Of a DNA stretch of 64,000 bases, positions 53,921 to 62,137 are shown in pieces. The notes under the pieces are model-generated. The model ran no database searches, was not told the origin of the DNA, and saw only the letters and a list, made by a program, of their open reading frames with translations. Origin of the DNA: UBA12018 sp051656605 (GTDB lineage: Bacteria > Bacteroidota > Bacteroidia > Bacteroidales > CAMTPD01). Location of the stretch: assembly GCA_051656605.1 (NCBI GenBank), contig JBOGCF010000013.1, forward strand, positions 1 through 64,000, read 5' to 3'. The position numbers were made by a program, and so were the translations under genes. The stretch's first letter is position 1. The number at the start of each line of letters is the position of its first letter.

Positions 53921-54586
53921 TTATTTATTTCTAATCAAAACGTCATCAATCATGCCATAAGCTTTTGCTTCTGCTGCTGTCATCCAATAGTCGCGATCTG
54001 CATCTTTTTCGATCACATCAATTGATTGACCAGAATGATCGGAAATAATTGTATAAAGTTCTTTTTTTACTTTTGCGATTTCACGCGCTGTAATTTCAAT
54101 ATCAGAAGCTTGACCTTGAACACCACCCAAAGGTTGGTGAATCATAACACGAGAATGTTTCAACGCAAAACGCTTACCCTTTGCTCCTGCAACGAGTAGA
54201 ACCGCAGCCATTGACGCCGCTATACCTGTACATATCGTTGACACCTCACTGTTTATAAATTGCATCGTATCGTAAATACCATAACCCGCATAAACAGATC
54301 CTCCAGGAGAGTTTATATAAATCGAAATATCCTTACCTGGATCACTAGAGTCTAAATATAAAAGTTGAGCTTGAATTACGTTCGCAGTATAATCATCAAC
54401 ACCGGTACCTAAAAAGATGATACGATCCATCATCAAACGTGAAAAGACATCCATCTGAGCTACATTTAGCTGACGCTCTTCAATAATTGTAGGAGAAATA
54501 TAACTACTAGTGATATTCATATAGCTGTCTAACGCATTACCATTCATCCCTAGATGCTTGGTCGCATATTTTCTAAAATCGCTCAT
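53921..54586 (-). CDS. clpP: ATP-dependent Clp protease proteolytic subunit
   Basis: 221 residues. The catalytic triad is visible: GIAASMAAV (Ser125), MIHQPLGG (His150) and DADRDYWM (Asp199). ClpP forms a tetradecameric barrel in the cytoplasm. The N-terminal 30 residues are longer than the mature enzyme and probably include a propeptide. It starts a clpP-clpX-recQ transcript. Confidence 0.97.
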   Translation of the reverse strand: MSDFRKYATKHLGMNGNALDSYMNITSSYISPTIIEERQLNVAQMDVFSRLMMDRIIFLGTGVDDYTANVIQAQLLYLDSSDPGKDISIYINSPGGSVYAGYGIYDTMQFINSEVSTICTGIAASMAAVLLVAGAKGKRFALKHSRVMIHQPLGGVQGQASDIEITAREIAKVKKELYTIISDHSGQSIDVIEKDADRDYWMTAAEAKAYGMIDDVLIRNK

Positions 54587-54652
54587 AGTACTGTTTGAAT
54601 TTTATTTTTCTATTTTCATGACCGTCTATTTATCTACCCGTCATGTTGATAA

Positions 54653-54685
54653 CAAAGTTATAAATAAAAATCCGAATGCCACAAA
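54653..54685 (-). promoter_or_regulatory. Bacteroidetes promoter of clpP
   Basis: TTTG is followed after about 20 nt by TAACTTTG on the minus strand, the same -7 box as before rpsL. The leader to clpP is about 60 nt. Confidence 0.55.
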
Positions 54686-54727
54686 CGAATAAGAAGCGTC
54701 AAATATATTTTTTACAGATTATATAGA

Positions 54728-54768
54728 TAAAAAAATAGGGGTGCAAATCCACAGATATGCACCCCTAT
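54728..54768 (-). terminator. rho-independent terminator of tig
   Basis: ATAGGGGTGCA pairs with TGCACCCCTAT (11 bp) and is followed on the minus strand by TTTTTTTATC. It lies 17 bases after the tig stop, separating tig from clpP. Confidence 0.9.
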
Positions 54769-54784
54769 GATTATAATTGACTAC

Positions 54785-56140
54785 TTACGCAAAAAGATTC
54801 TTAAATTCTTCAATTGTAATAGTTTTTTCGTCTAGAGAAACTTTTTCTTTGATGCTTGCAACAATCTTCTCTTCAATAGCTCTATCAACAATATTACGAG
54901 CTGTATTTTTATCCTTCATCATGTCTTTTGCATAGTTTTCAAGAACATCTTCAGGAATACTGATCATACCATATTGAGCAAACTGAGCTTTTGCTACTTT
55001 TTTACCTAGAGCTAAGAAATCTGCCTCTTCAACTTTCAAAGAGTTATCTTTGATGATTTGCTCTTTAATAAGGTGAAACTTAAGGTCATTAATCATTGCA
55101 GGATATTCTTCCTCAATTGCTTCTGGAGTTTTATCTTCTCCGCTAGCAAGCAACCAACGTTTCAAGAACGCATCAGGGAATTGCAAATCACCCACTTTCG
55201 CCATCAATACTTCTTTAGCATCAACTAAGAAACGGAAGTCGCTCTCTGGAGCCATTTGCTCTTGCAAAGCTTCGCGTACTTTTGCAACAAATTCTTCTTC
55301 TGTTGTCACAGTATCTTTTCCAAATACTCTATCAAATAATTCTTGATTCAATTGAGCCTCTTGATAACGAGTAATTTCTTCGATTTCAAAGCTAAAGTTT
55401 GAAGTAATATTTGCAGCTTCTTCCTTGCTTACTCTTAAGAACGAAGCAATTTCAGCTTCAGCATTGTCATATGCTTTTGCAGGATTGAATACAATCACTG
55501 AGTTTTTAGCTGCATTAGCAAATTTTGCTTTTTCTTCTTCATTCTTCATATATGAAGACATCAAAACAGCGCCTTCAATACGAATACCACCTTCTTTTGG
55601 TTCATTATTTTCATCCAACTCTACAACTGTACCTTTTACAAGGTCTTTTTCTTCTGTTGCAGCATCAACTTGAACATATGTACCAAAATTTGATTTGTAA
55701 GCATCGATTTGGTTATTAACCATTTCATCGTCTACAGCAACATTGTAATAAACAATCTTGTCATCTTTGCTTAGATTGATTTTGATTTCAGGAGCTAATG
55801 CGATATCAAAAGCGAAATCGTAATCTTCTTGAGTATCAAAGTCAAAATCAGCTTGTTGTTCTGATGGAAGTGGCTCTCCTAAAATATTAATTTTATTTTC
55901 ACGGATGTAGCCATATAGTTTTTCACCAACCAATTTATTGATTTCGTCAATCTTGATTGATTTACCATACATTTTTTTCAACATTCCCATTGGCGCCATA
56001 CCTTTACGGAACCCAGGAACATTTGCTTTTTTACGGAATGTTTTTAAAGCCTCATCAACTTTTGGTTGGTAATCTGCTTTAGCGATTTCAATATTAATGA
56101 TACCGTTTACAGTATCAATATTTTTAAGCGAAACGTTCAT
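54785..56140 (-). CDS. tig: trigger factor
   Basis: 451 residues. The ribosome-binding signature is PGFRKGMAP (42-50). A middle part (about 150-245) occupies the place of the FKBP-like domain but lacks its usual active-site pattern, and a long helical C-terminal domain follows (QEQMAPESDFRFLVDAKEVL onward). Trigger factor binds L23 at the tunnel exit and shields new chains. It is upstream of clpP-clpX as in many bacteria, but with a separate promoter and terminator. Confidence 0.93.
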   Translation of the reverse strand: MNVSLKNIDTVNGIINIEIAKADYQPKVDEALKTFRKKANVPGFRKGMAPMGMLKKMYGKSIKIDEINKLVGEKLYGYIRENKINILGEPLPSEQQADFDFDTQEDYDFAFDIALAPEIKINLSKDDKIVYYNVAVDDEMVNNQIDAYKSNFGTYVQVDAATEEKDLVKGTVVELDENNEPKEGGIRIEGAVLMSSYMKNEEEKAKFANAAKNSVIVFNPAKAYDNAEAEIASFLRVSKEEAANITSNFSFEIEEITRYQEAQLNQELFDRVFGKDTVTTEEEFVAKVREALQEQMAPESDFRFLVDAKEVLMAKVGDLQFPDAFLKRWLLASGEDKTPEAIEEEYPAMINDLKFHLIKEQIIKDNSLKVEEADFLALGKKVAKAQFAQYGMISIPEDVLENYAKDMMKDKNTARNIVDRAIEEKIVASIKEKVSLDEKTITIEEFKNLFA

Positions 56141-56185
56141 TACTTATGCTTATTTAATTATTATACGTGTCGAATATTAGCAATG

Positions 56186-56217
56186 CAAAAATAAATCGAA
56201 TCTTTCAATAAATCAAA
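56186..56217 (-). promoter_or_regulatory. Bacteroidetes promoter of tig
   Basis: TTTG is followed after 20 nt by TATTTTTG on the minus strand, a full TAnnTTTG match. The leader is about 40 nt. Confidence 0.55.
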
Positions 56218-56271
56218 TTATAAGATCTTTTACTTATCGCTCAAAAAGTATTTTTTAAATCTGACTTTTAA

Positions 56272-56301
56272 TTGAATATCAAAAATTATTGTATTTCTTT
56301 G
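56272..56301 (+). promoter_or_regulatory. Bacteroidetes promoter of the RRM gene
   Basis: TTG and TTTCTTTG are separated by exactly 19 nt. Transcription would begin about 125 nt before the ATG, leaving a long AT-rich leader. Confidence 0.55.
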
Positions 56302-56432
56302 CATGTGTAGAAATAGAGGGTTCTAACAATCGATGAATTTAAGATATCACTAATTGATATAATAAATTCAGGTTTGAATATTATGAACTATCGGCTATTA
56401 TCTATGTTTTATTATCATCTAATTTATACAAC

Positions 56433-56678
56433 ATGAATATTTACATTGGAAACTTGAACTACCGTATTCAAGAATCAGATCTAAAACAAGTTATGGAAGA
56501 ATATGGAGAAGTTAGCTCCATCAAACTTATCAAAGACAGAGAAACTGGTCGCTCAAAAGGTTTTGCATTTGTTGAAATGCCAAACAATGAAGAAGCTCTT
56601 AAAGCTATTAGCGAATTAAATCAAGCAGAGTTTGACGGACGTCAAATGGTTGTTAAAGAAGCATTACCTAGACAATAG
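56433..56678 (+). CDS. RRM RNA-binding protein
   Basis: 81 residues, a single RNA-recognition motif. RNP2 is IYIGNL (3-8) and RNP1 is KGFAFVEM (42-49), with the aromatic residues for stacking on RNA present. Bacteroidetes carry such small RRM proteins as abundant post-transcriptional regulators; they may stand in for Hfq, which many of these species lack. The gene is monocistronic with a long leader and a strong terminator. Confidence 0.9.
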   Translation: MNIYIGNLNYRIQESDLKQVMEEYGEVSSIKLIKDRETGRSKGFAFVEMPNNEEALKAISELNQAEFDGRQMVVKEALPRQ

Positions 56679-56703
56679 TTCTTTACAAACAAAATAAGTA
56701 AAA

Positions 56704-56731
56704 TACCTCTGTTACCCAACAGGGGTTTTTT
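56704..56731 (+). terminator. rho-independent terminator of the RRM gene
   Basis: ACCTCTGTT pairs with AACAGGGGT (one G-T pair) around ACCC, followed by TTTTTT. Confidence 0.88.
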
Positions 56732-56753
56732 CATAAAAAAAATTCATTCTTAA

Positions 56754-57659
56754 ATGTTTAGAGGGATATTATCTCAACAATCTATTGGTACAATATTTAT
56801 TGCTGTTTTTTTATCGATCATAGTCGGATCTCTTTCAGCATCTCTTCTTATCGATCTAATTTGCCATATTCATTCAAATGCACATGAATATCCTTTCACT
56901 CAAGCTAGCACATACTTGTTAGAACACACGAATGTACTACGCACAGCACAACTCATTCAAAGCACATTTACATTTCTTTTACCCGCAATCTTCATTGCTA
57001 ATTTAATCAGTAGAAAACCCTCCTCATTCTTAAATCTCAACACAACAAGTTCCACTTCAAAGTATGCATTGTCCGGAGTATGCATTGTTATACTTTTACC
57101 TATAATTTCATTCACAGCTCTGATAAATGAATCAATATCTCTTCCTCATTACCTTGAGCCAATTGAACTAGTTTTTCAGAAATGGGAGACTCAGGCAAAA
57201 GAACTAACATCGATGCTTATCGACACGAATAATCCGGCTGAAATTGGCTATAACTACCTCATCATTGCCGTAATCGCAGCCGTTACAGAGGAATTCTTGT
57301 TTAGAGGAGTTATTCAAAACGTATTGGTAAAGAGACTAAAAAATCATCATTTTGCCATATGGATTGCTGCTGCCATATTTAGTTTCACCCACTTTCAAAT
57401 ATATGGATTTATTCCACGACTTATCCTTGGCGCTTACCTAGGTTATCTTCTCTATTGGACAAGATGCTTATATATTCCTATTTTTGCACATTTTTGCAAC
57501 AATGCATTTACACTCACAGTAATGTATGGATTTCATAGTAACATATCAAACTCCCAAAACTCGCCCACGCTAAATATTTCAGAATCAATATTTTTGTCTA
57601 TACCAGCGATTATAATTTTCTTTTGGCTTATTAAAAGTCTAAAGCAGAATTCAGAATAA
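56754..57659 (+). CDS. CPBP-family intramembrane metalloprotease
   Basis: 301 residues with about seven to eight membrane helices. The family motifs are TEEFLFRGVIQ (Glu179, Glu180, Arg184), FSFTHFQIYGF (His) and IFAHFCNNAF (His and Asn). Members are related to the CAAX protease Rce1 and to bacteriocin self-immunity proteins. The substrate is unknown. The ATG lies 23 bases after the preceding T-run, so the gene must rely on its own start signal or on readthrough. Confidence 0.85.
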   Translation: MFRGILSQQSIGTIFIAVFLSIIVGSLSASLLIDLICHIHSNAHEYPFTQASTYLLEHTNVLRTAQLIQSTFTFLLPAIFIANLISRKPSSFLNLNTTSSTSKYALSGVCIVILLPIISFTALINESISLPHYLEPIELVFQKWETQAKELTSMLIDTNNPAEIGYNYLIIAVIAAVTEEFLFRGVIQNVLVKRLKNHHFAIWIAAAIFSFTHFQIYGFIPRLILGAYLGYLLYWTRCLYIPIFAHFCNNAFTLTVMYGFHSNISNSQNSPTLNISESIFLSIPAIIIFFWLIKSLKQNSE

Positions 57660-57662
57660 AAA

Positions 57663-57694
57663 TAAAGCTATCTATTATGAAATAGATAGCTTTA
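57663..57694. terminator. bidirectional terminator between convergent genes
   Basis: AAAGCTATCTATT pairs with AATAGATAGCTTT (13 bp) around ATGA. Only short T-runs follow on either side. Confidence 0.7.
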
Positions 57695-57705
57695 CATCAT
57701 TTATA

Positions 57706-58461
57706 TCACTCAAAAACTCGTCTTCTCAATTGAAAATCTTTTCCTAAATACTTCTCGCGTACAATCTCATTTTCGGCAAGCTCTTCAGCTGTGCCCTGAA
57801 ACAATACCTTACCCTCAAATAATAAGTATGCACGATCTGTAATACTTAACGTTTCATACACGTTATGATCTGTGATTAAGATACCTATATTTTTATGTTT
57901 TAGCTTAGCTACAATATATTGAATATCCTGAACAGCTATGGGATCGACACCCGCAAATGGCTCATCCAACATGATGAATTTTGGATTGATTGCAAGACAT
58001 CTCGCAATCTCGGCGCGACGTCTTTCTCCTCCTGACAATTGATCCCCTAAATTTTTCCTAACTTTATTAAGTCGAAACTCAGAAATCAAACTTTCTAATT
58101 TCTCTTTCTGATATTCTTTGGTTGTATTAGTCATCTCAAGTACAGATCGAATATTATCTTCTACTGACATCTTTCTAAAAATAGATGCCTCCTGAGCCAA
58201 ATAACCTATTCCATTCTGTGCTCGCTTATAAACAGGATACTCTGTAATATCTTTATCATTTAAAAAGATACGACCTTCATTTGGAGTAACCAGACCTGTA
58301 GTCATGTAGAATGTCGTTGTTTTACCAGCCCCATTAGGACCTAATAACCCTACGATTTCCCCCTGCTTCACATTTATTGAAACATGATTCACCACAGTTC
58401 TTGTTCTATATTTCTTGACTAAGTCCTCAGTCCTTAGCACCATTTGTTCACCGTCTACCAT
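57706..58461 (-). CDS. lptB: lipopolysaccharide export ABC transporter ATP-binding protein
   Basis: 251 residues. Walker A is GPNGAGKTT (41-49), the Q-loop GYLAQEASIF, the signature LSGGERRR (142-149) and Walker B FIMLDEPFAGVDP. QEASIFRKMSVEDN is specific for LptB. It powers extraction of LPS from the inner membrane with LptF, LptG and LptC, which are not in the window. An internal ATG at codon 7 is also possible. Confidence 0.93.
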   Translation of the reverse strand: MVDGEQMVLRTEDLVKKYRTRTVVNHVSINVKQGEIVGLLGPNGAGKTTTFYMTTGLVTPNEGRIFLNDKDITEYPVYKRAQNGIGYLAQEASIFRKMSVEDNIRSVLEMTNTTKEYQKEKLESLISEFRLNKVRKNLGDQLSGGERRRAEIARCLAINPKFIMLDEPFAGVDPIAVQDIQYIVAKLKHKNIGILITDHNVYETLSITDRAYLLFEGKVLFQGTAEELAENEIVREKYLGKDFQLRRRVFE

Positions 58462-58604
58462 ATCTAGAGATTTAAGGCAAATGTAATAAAAATGAAAGTT
58501 ACAGGCCGTATTATCAGCATAAAAACAGTTATTTCATATAGTTTTTTAAAGCTTTGAAAACTCATCTTTTTAGACCGAAGCATCTCTTTCTGCCAATTAT
58601 TATG

Positions 58605-58612
58605 TAAGTTTG
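58605..58612 (+). promoter_or_regulatory. possible -7 box for mlaE-mlaF
   Basis: TAAGTTTG is a full TAnnTTTG match about 49 nt before the mlaE ATG. The upstream element is weak (TTTC). Confidence 0.4.
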
Positions 58613-58661
58613 TGACTTCATTTATATTGTCTTGAGACAATATATTAATTAAAAATGCTAC

Positions 58662-59402
58662 ATGGAAGCTTTACACAGACTTGGAGAATATACATTACTC
58701 ATAAAAAAAGCTATTTCCATCCCAGACAGATGGAGTATGTTTTTTCGACAACTAATTAAAGAAATCTATAAATTAGGAGTGGACTCTTTATGGATTGTTG
58801 TTATCATCTCATTATTCATTGGTACAGTTATCGCAATCCAAATATCACTAAATATCAGCTCTCCGCTTATTCCAAAGTTCACCATTGGTTATTCGACACG
58901 TGAAATTATCTTATTGGAGTTTTCATCATCAATTATGTGTTTGATTTTAGCTGGAAAAGTCGGATCAAACATCGCATCCGAGATCGGAACAATGCGGGTA
59001 ACCGAACAAATTGATGCAATGGAAATAATGGGGGTTAATTCGGCAAACTTTTTACTCATGCCTAAGATTGCGGGCTTAATGATTTTTATTCCGGTACTTG
59101 TTGTCTTCAGTATGTTTTGTGGTATTATTGGCGGATACCTCGCCAGTTATATGACCACAGCTCTACCGACAAGTGATTATGAATACGGCCTTCAATATTT
59201 TTTCAATGAATTCTACGTTTGGTACTCAATTGTAAAATCTATAATTTTTGCATTTATCATTTCATCAATTGCATCATACTTTGGTTATTACGTAAAAGGT
59301 GGAGCCTTAGAAGTAGGAAAAGCAAGTACAAACGCAGTCGTTATGAGCAGTATTCTTATTCTTCTTGCCGATGTTCTTTTAACACAATTAATGCTTGCGT
59401 AA
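58662..59402 (+). CDS. mlaE: MlaE-family ABC transporter permease
   Basis: 246 residues with about five to six membrane helices. The MlaE motif is visible (GSNIASEIGTMRVTEQIDAM EIMG region around 105-125). The family moves phospholipids between inner and outer membrane to keep outer-leaflet asymmetry. The ATPase gene starts 2 bases after its stop. The MlaD-type (MCE) substrate-binding partner is not encoded beside it. Confidence 0.9.
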   Translation: MEALHRLGEYTLLIKKAISIPDRWSMFFRQLIKEIYKLGVDSLWIVVIISLFIGTVIAIQISLNISSPLIPKFTIGYSTREIILLEFSSSIMCLILAGKVGSNIASEIGTMRVTEQIDAMEIMGVNSANFLLMPKIAGLMIFIPVLVVFSMFCGIIGGYLASYMTTALPTSDYEYGLQYFFNEFYVWYSIVKSIIFAFIISSIASYFGYYVKGGALEVGKASTNAVVMSSILILLADVLLTQLMLA

Positions 59403-59404
59403 TC

Positions 59405-60178
59405 ATGATTGAAGTTCAACACATAATTAAATCATTTGAAGGGCGTATTGTCTTAAATGATATCAGCACTGTCTTCGAGAAAGGCAAAACAAATTTGATT
59501 ATCGGACGCAGTGGTTCTGGTAAAACAGTCTTTATGAAAAATATCATTGGACTTATGAAGCCTGACTCCGGTAAAATCTTATATGACGGAAGAAACCTTC
59601 CTCAAATGGGAAAGCAAGAACTTAACGCTCTTCGAAAAGAAATGGGAATGTTATTCCAAGGTTCTGCCTTATTCGACTCTATGACTGTTCTTGAAAACGT
59701 AATGTTTCCACTCGATATGTTTTCAAAAGACACGAATAAAGAAAAGCTCAAACGAGCTCAATTTTGCTTAGAGCGTGTAAACTTAAAGGATGCAGGACAT
59801 CTTTATCCCTCGGAAATTAGTGGAGGGATGATGAAACGTGCTGCTATTGCCAGAGCGATCTCTCTTAATCCAAAATATTTGTTTTGTGATGAGCCAAACT
59901 CTGGTCTTGACCCTAAAACGTCACTCATCATTGATGACCTAATCCATGATATTACACAAGAGTACAACATGACAACTGTTATCAATACGCACGACATGAA
60001 CTCTGTAATGAATATTGGTGATAATATTATCTTTATTAAAGAAGGAATGATGGAGTGGCAAGGAAACAGCAAACAAGTAATGTCGTCTACAAATAAAGCA
60101 TTGAACGACTTTGTTTTTGCTTCTGATTTATTTAGAAAAGTAAAAGAAGTAGAGAATGCTTCTGAAGAAATAATATAA
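59405..60178 (+). CDS. mlaF: MlaF-family ABC transporter ATP-binding protein
   Basis: 257 residues from the ATG at 59405 (MIEVQHIIKSFEGRIVLNDI); the open frame reaches further back but overlaps mlaE. Walker A is GRSGSGKT (34-41), the signature ISGGMMKR and Walker B YLFCDEPNSGLDP. It pairs with the permease encoded just upstream. The ISGGM signature is the usual form in Mla/Ttg2A ATPases. Confidence 0.92.
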   Translation: MIEVQHIIKSFEGRIVLNDISTVFEKGKTNLIIGRSGSGKTVFMKNIIGLMKPDSGKILYDGRNLPQMGKQELNALRKEMGMLFQGSALFDSMTVLENVMFPLDMFSKDTNKEKLKRAQFCLERVNLKDAGHLYPSEISGGMMKRAAIARAISLNPKYLFCDEPNSGLDPKTSLIIDDLIHDITQEYNMTTVINTHDMNSVMNIGDNIIFIKEGMMEWQGNSKQVMSSTNKALNDFVFASDLFRKVKEVENASEEII

Positions 60179-60189
60179 CTAAAAAAAAG

Positions 60190-60227
60190 GAATCGAGGCT
60201 AACTGTTAATTCAATTAGCCTCGATTT
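60190..60227. terminator. bidirectional terminator between mlaF and the YeiH gene
   Basis: AATCGAGGCTAA pairs with TTAGCCTCGATT (12 bp). T-runs lie on both outer sides (TTGTTTTT on plus, CCTTTTTTTT on minus), so it can serve both convergent genes. Confidence 0.88.
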
Positions 60228-60231
60228 GTTT

Positions 60232-61284
60232 TTATAATATTGGTGTCAGGTATTTAGAAAGCAAATACCCTCCCACAATTAACCATATAAATAAGACAAA
60301 TGCCAATAAAAATGGCTTTGGTCCAGCCTTCTTAAACTTATCAAAACTTGTCTCTACCCCCAATGCAGTCATAGCCATTGTAAGCATAAATGTATCAATA
60401 TAATTAAAGCTATCTACAACAAGAGATGGCAATAGATCCAATGAATTAAACCCAATTACAGCTAAAAAGCCAAAAGCAAACCAAGGAATCGTAACTTTGG
60501 GTCGCACCTTTTTTCCTTCACCTTCATAAGCTGTTCCTTCTGATATATCCTGATTATTTGTGATCAACAAGCCCAATATCAACAAGAATGGTGCTAACAT
60601 CATCACCCGAATCATTTTTACAATAATAGAAACGGATGCAATTTCTTGAGTCATAGAGTTCCCTGCTCCTACCGCATGAGCGACTTCATGCATCGTCGAA
60701 CCTGTATATATCCCCATCTCTGTAGGAGATAAATCTATTATTCCAGCTTTATAAAGAACCGGATATAGAAACATCGCGATCGTTCCAAAAATTACAACGG
60801 TTGAAACAGCAACTGCTGTTTTATGAGGTTTACTTTGAAGCACAGGCTCTGTTCCTAGCACTGCTGCTGCTCCACAAATAGCGCTACCGGCAGACGTTAG
60901 AATAGTCATATCGCGATCCATCTTCAAAAGTTTTCCAACAAACATTCCGATTGCCAAAGTCCCTACAACTATAATTAAGTCAATTATTATTGCAGCAAAT
61001 CCAACATCTAATACACTTTGAAAAGTCAATCGGAATCCATATAAAATAATTGCCCAACGTAGGATCGATTTCGTACAAAACTGGATTCCGGGTATCCATG
61101 CTGGGGGCAAATGACTACGCAAGCTATTTGCATAAATCATCCCAATTATAATCCCTACAATGAGGGGACTTAAAGACAATTGCTTTATGAAGTCCACTTC
61201 TGCCAAATAGAATGCAGCAAATGAGAACAGAATAATAAGAAGTATTCCGTGAATTGTGTGATGTCGATTTTTCTTAGTAAACAT
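60232..61284 (-). CDS. YeiH-family putative sulfate exporter
   Basis: 350 residues with about ten membrane helices. SAGSAICGAAAVLGTEPVLQ and GSTMHEVAHAVGAG are the signatures of the YeiH/UPF0324 family. Members have been linked to export of sulfate or to taurine breakdown, but evidence is thin. No LysR regulator or sulfur gene lies beside it. It ends close to the shared terminator. Confidence 0.85.
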   Translation of the reverse strand: MFTKKNRHHTIHGILLIILFSFAAFYLAEVDFIKQLSLSPLIVGIIIGMIYANSLRSHLPPAWIPGIQFCTKSILRWAIILYGFRLTFQSVLDVGFAAIIIDLIIVVGTLAIGMFVGKLLKMDRDMTILTSAGSAICGAAAVLGTEPVLQSKPHKTAVAVSTVVIFGTIAMFLYPVLYKAGIIDLSPTEMGIYTGSTMHEVAHAVGAGNSMTQEIASVSIIVKMIRVMMLAPFLLILGLLITNNQDISEGTAYEGEGKKVRPKVTIPWFAFGFLAVIGFNSLDLLPSLVVDSFNYIDTFMLTMAMTALGVETSFDKFKKAGPKPFLLAFVLFIWLIVGGYLLSKYLTPIL

Positions 61285-61371
61285 AGCTTTCCAATCTTAT
61301 ATACTTCTATAAACAAGCATTGTAACAATATAGATGAAAAGAATAACACAAATAAACGAATATTATCAAGT

Positions 61372-61409
61372 AAAAAAAGGTTGCATCCATTCGTAATAGA
61401 TACAACCTT
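61372..61409 (-). terminator. rho-independent terminator of the DUF3109 gene
   Basis: AAGGTTGTATC pairs with GATGCAACCTT (one mismatch) and is followed by TTTTTTT on the minus strand. Confidence 0.87.
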
Positions 61410-61436
61410 GATAATAAATATATGAAGAGTATGTTG

Positions 61437-62012
61437 TTACTTCATATTCTTTAATTCGTCAGCACAAATCTCTAATTGCTCATACCATTCACTGCCAAAC
61501 TTACGAATCAGCGGTTCTTTTAAAAACTTGTAAACAGGCAATCCTTCTTTTTGACCAAGAATTTCCGCTGCTTTACAAACCGACCATCTGTGATAATTAA
61601 CTGCAGTAAATTCTCTATATTTTTCGAGTCGAATTGGATAAAGATGGCAAGAAATAGGCTTATAAAAGTCAACCTTACCTTCACGATAAGCTTTTTCAAT
61701 TGCACACTTACACATTCCAGAAGTATCATAGCACGTAAAAACACAATCTTTTCCATTTACGATAGATGTCACCATGTCTCCATCCACATCTTCATAAGCT
61801 ACTCCTTGCGCGTTGATTACTGCTTTCGCTTCTTCCGAAAGATCATCCCATACAATGGGAAGGACAGCCTCTAGTTTTGCAACCTCATCATCTTCTAAAG
61901 GTGCACCAGATTCACCTTCTACACAACACTCACCTTTGCATTTATCCAAATCGCAAATAAACTTTGCGTCAAACACATCCAGACTTATAATTGTATCATC
62001 TATTTGAACCAT
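61437..62012 (-). CDS. DUF3109 cysteine-cluster protein
   Basis: 191 residues. Nine cysteines, among them CDLDKCKGECC (20-30), KDCVFTCYDTSGMCKC and PISCHLYPIR, suggest a metal or Fe-S centre as in the related YkgJ group. No signal peptide, so cytoplasmic. Function is unknown; it occurs widely in Bacteroidetes. It has its own terminator and lies 125 bases after gpmI. Confidence 0.85.
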   Translation of the reverse strand: MVQIDDTIISLDVFDAKFICDLDKCKGECCVEGESGAPLEDDEVAKLEAVLPIVWDDLSEEAKAVINAQGVAYEDVDGDMVTSIVNGKDCVFTCYDTSGMCKCAIEKAYREGKVDFYKPISCHLYPIRLEKYREFTAVNYHRWSVCKAAEILGQKEGLPVYKFLKEPLIRKFGSEWYEQLEICADELKNMK

Positions 62013-62093
62013 ATATTGTTTGTTTTAATTTATATTCACTTCGCTTTAAAAAACTACTCTATATAGACTTGATATATAAAGAAATAGGTGTCG

Positions 62094-62118
62094 AACATCT
62101 ACTTTGTCCGACACCTAT
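62094..62118 (-). terminator. terminator of gpmI
   Basis: ATAGGTGTCG pairs with CGACACCTAT across a 15-base loop; the minus strand continues TTTCTTTATA. Confidence 0.75.
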
Positions 62119-62137
62119 ACTATATCTAAGAATGAAC

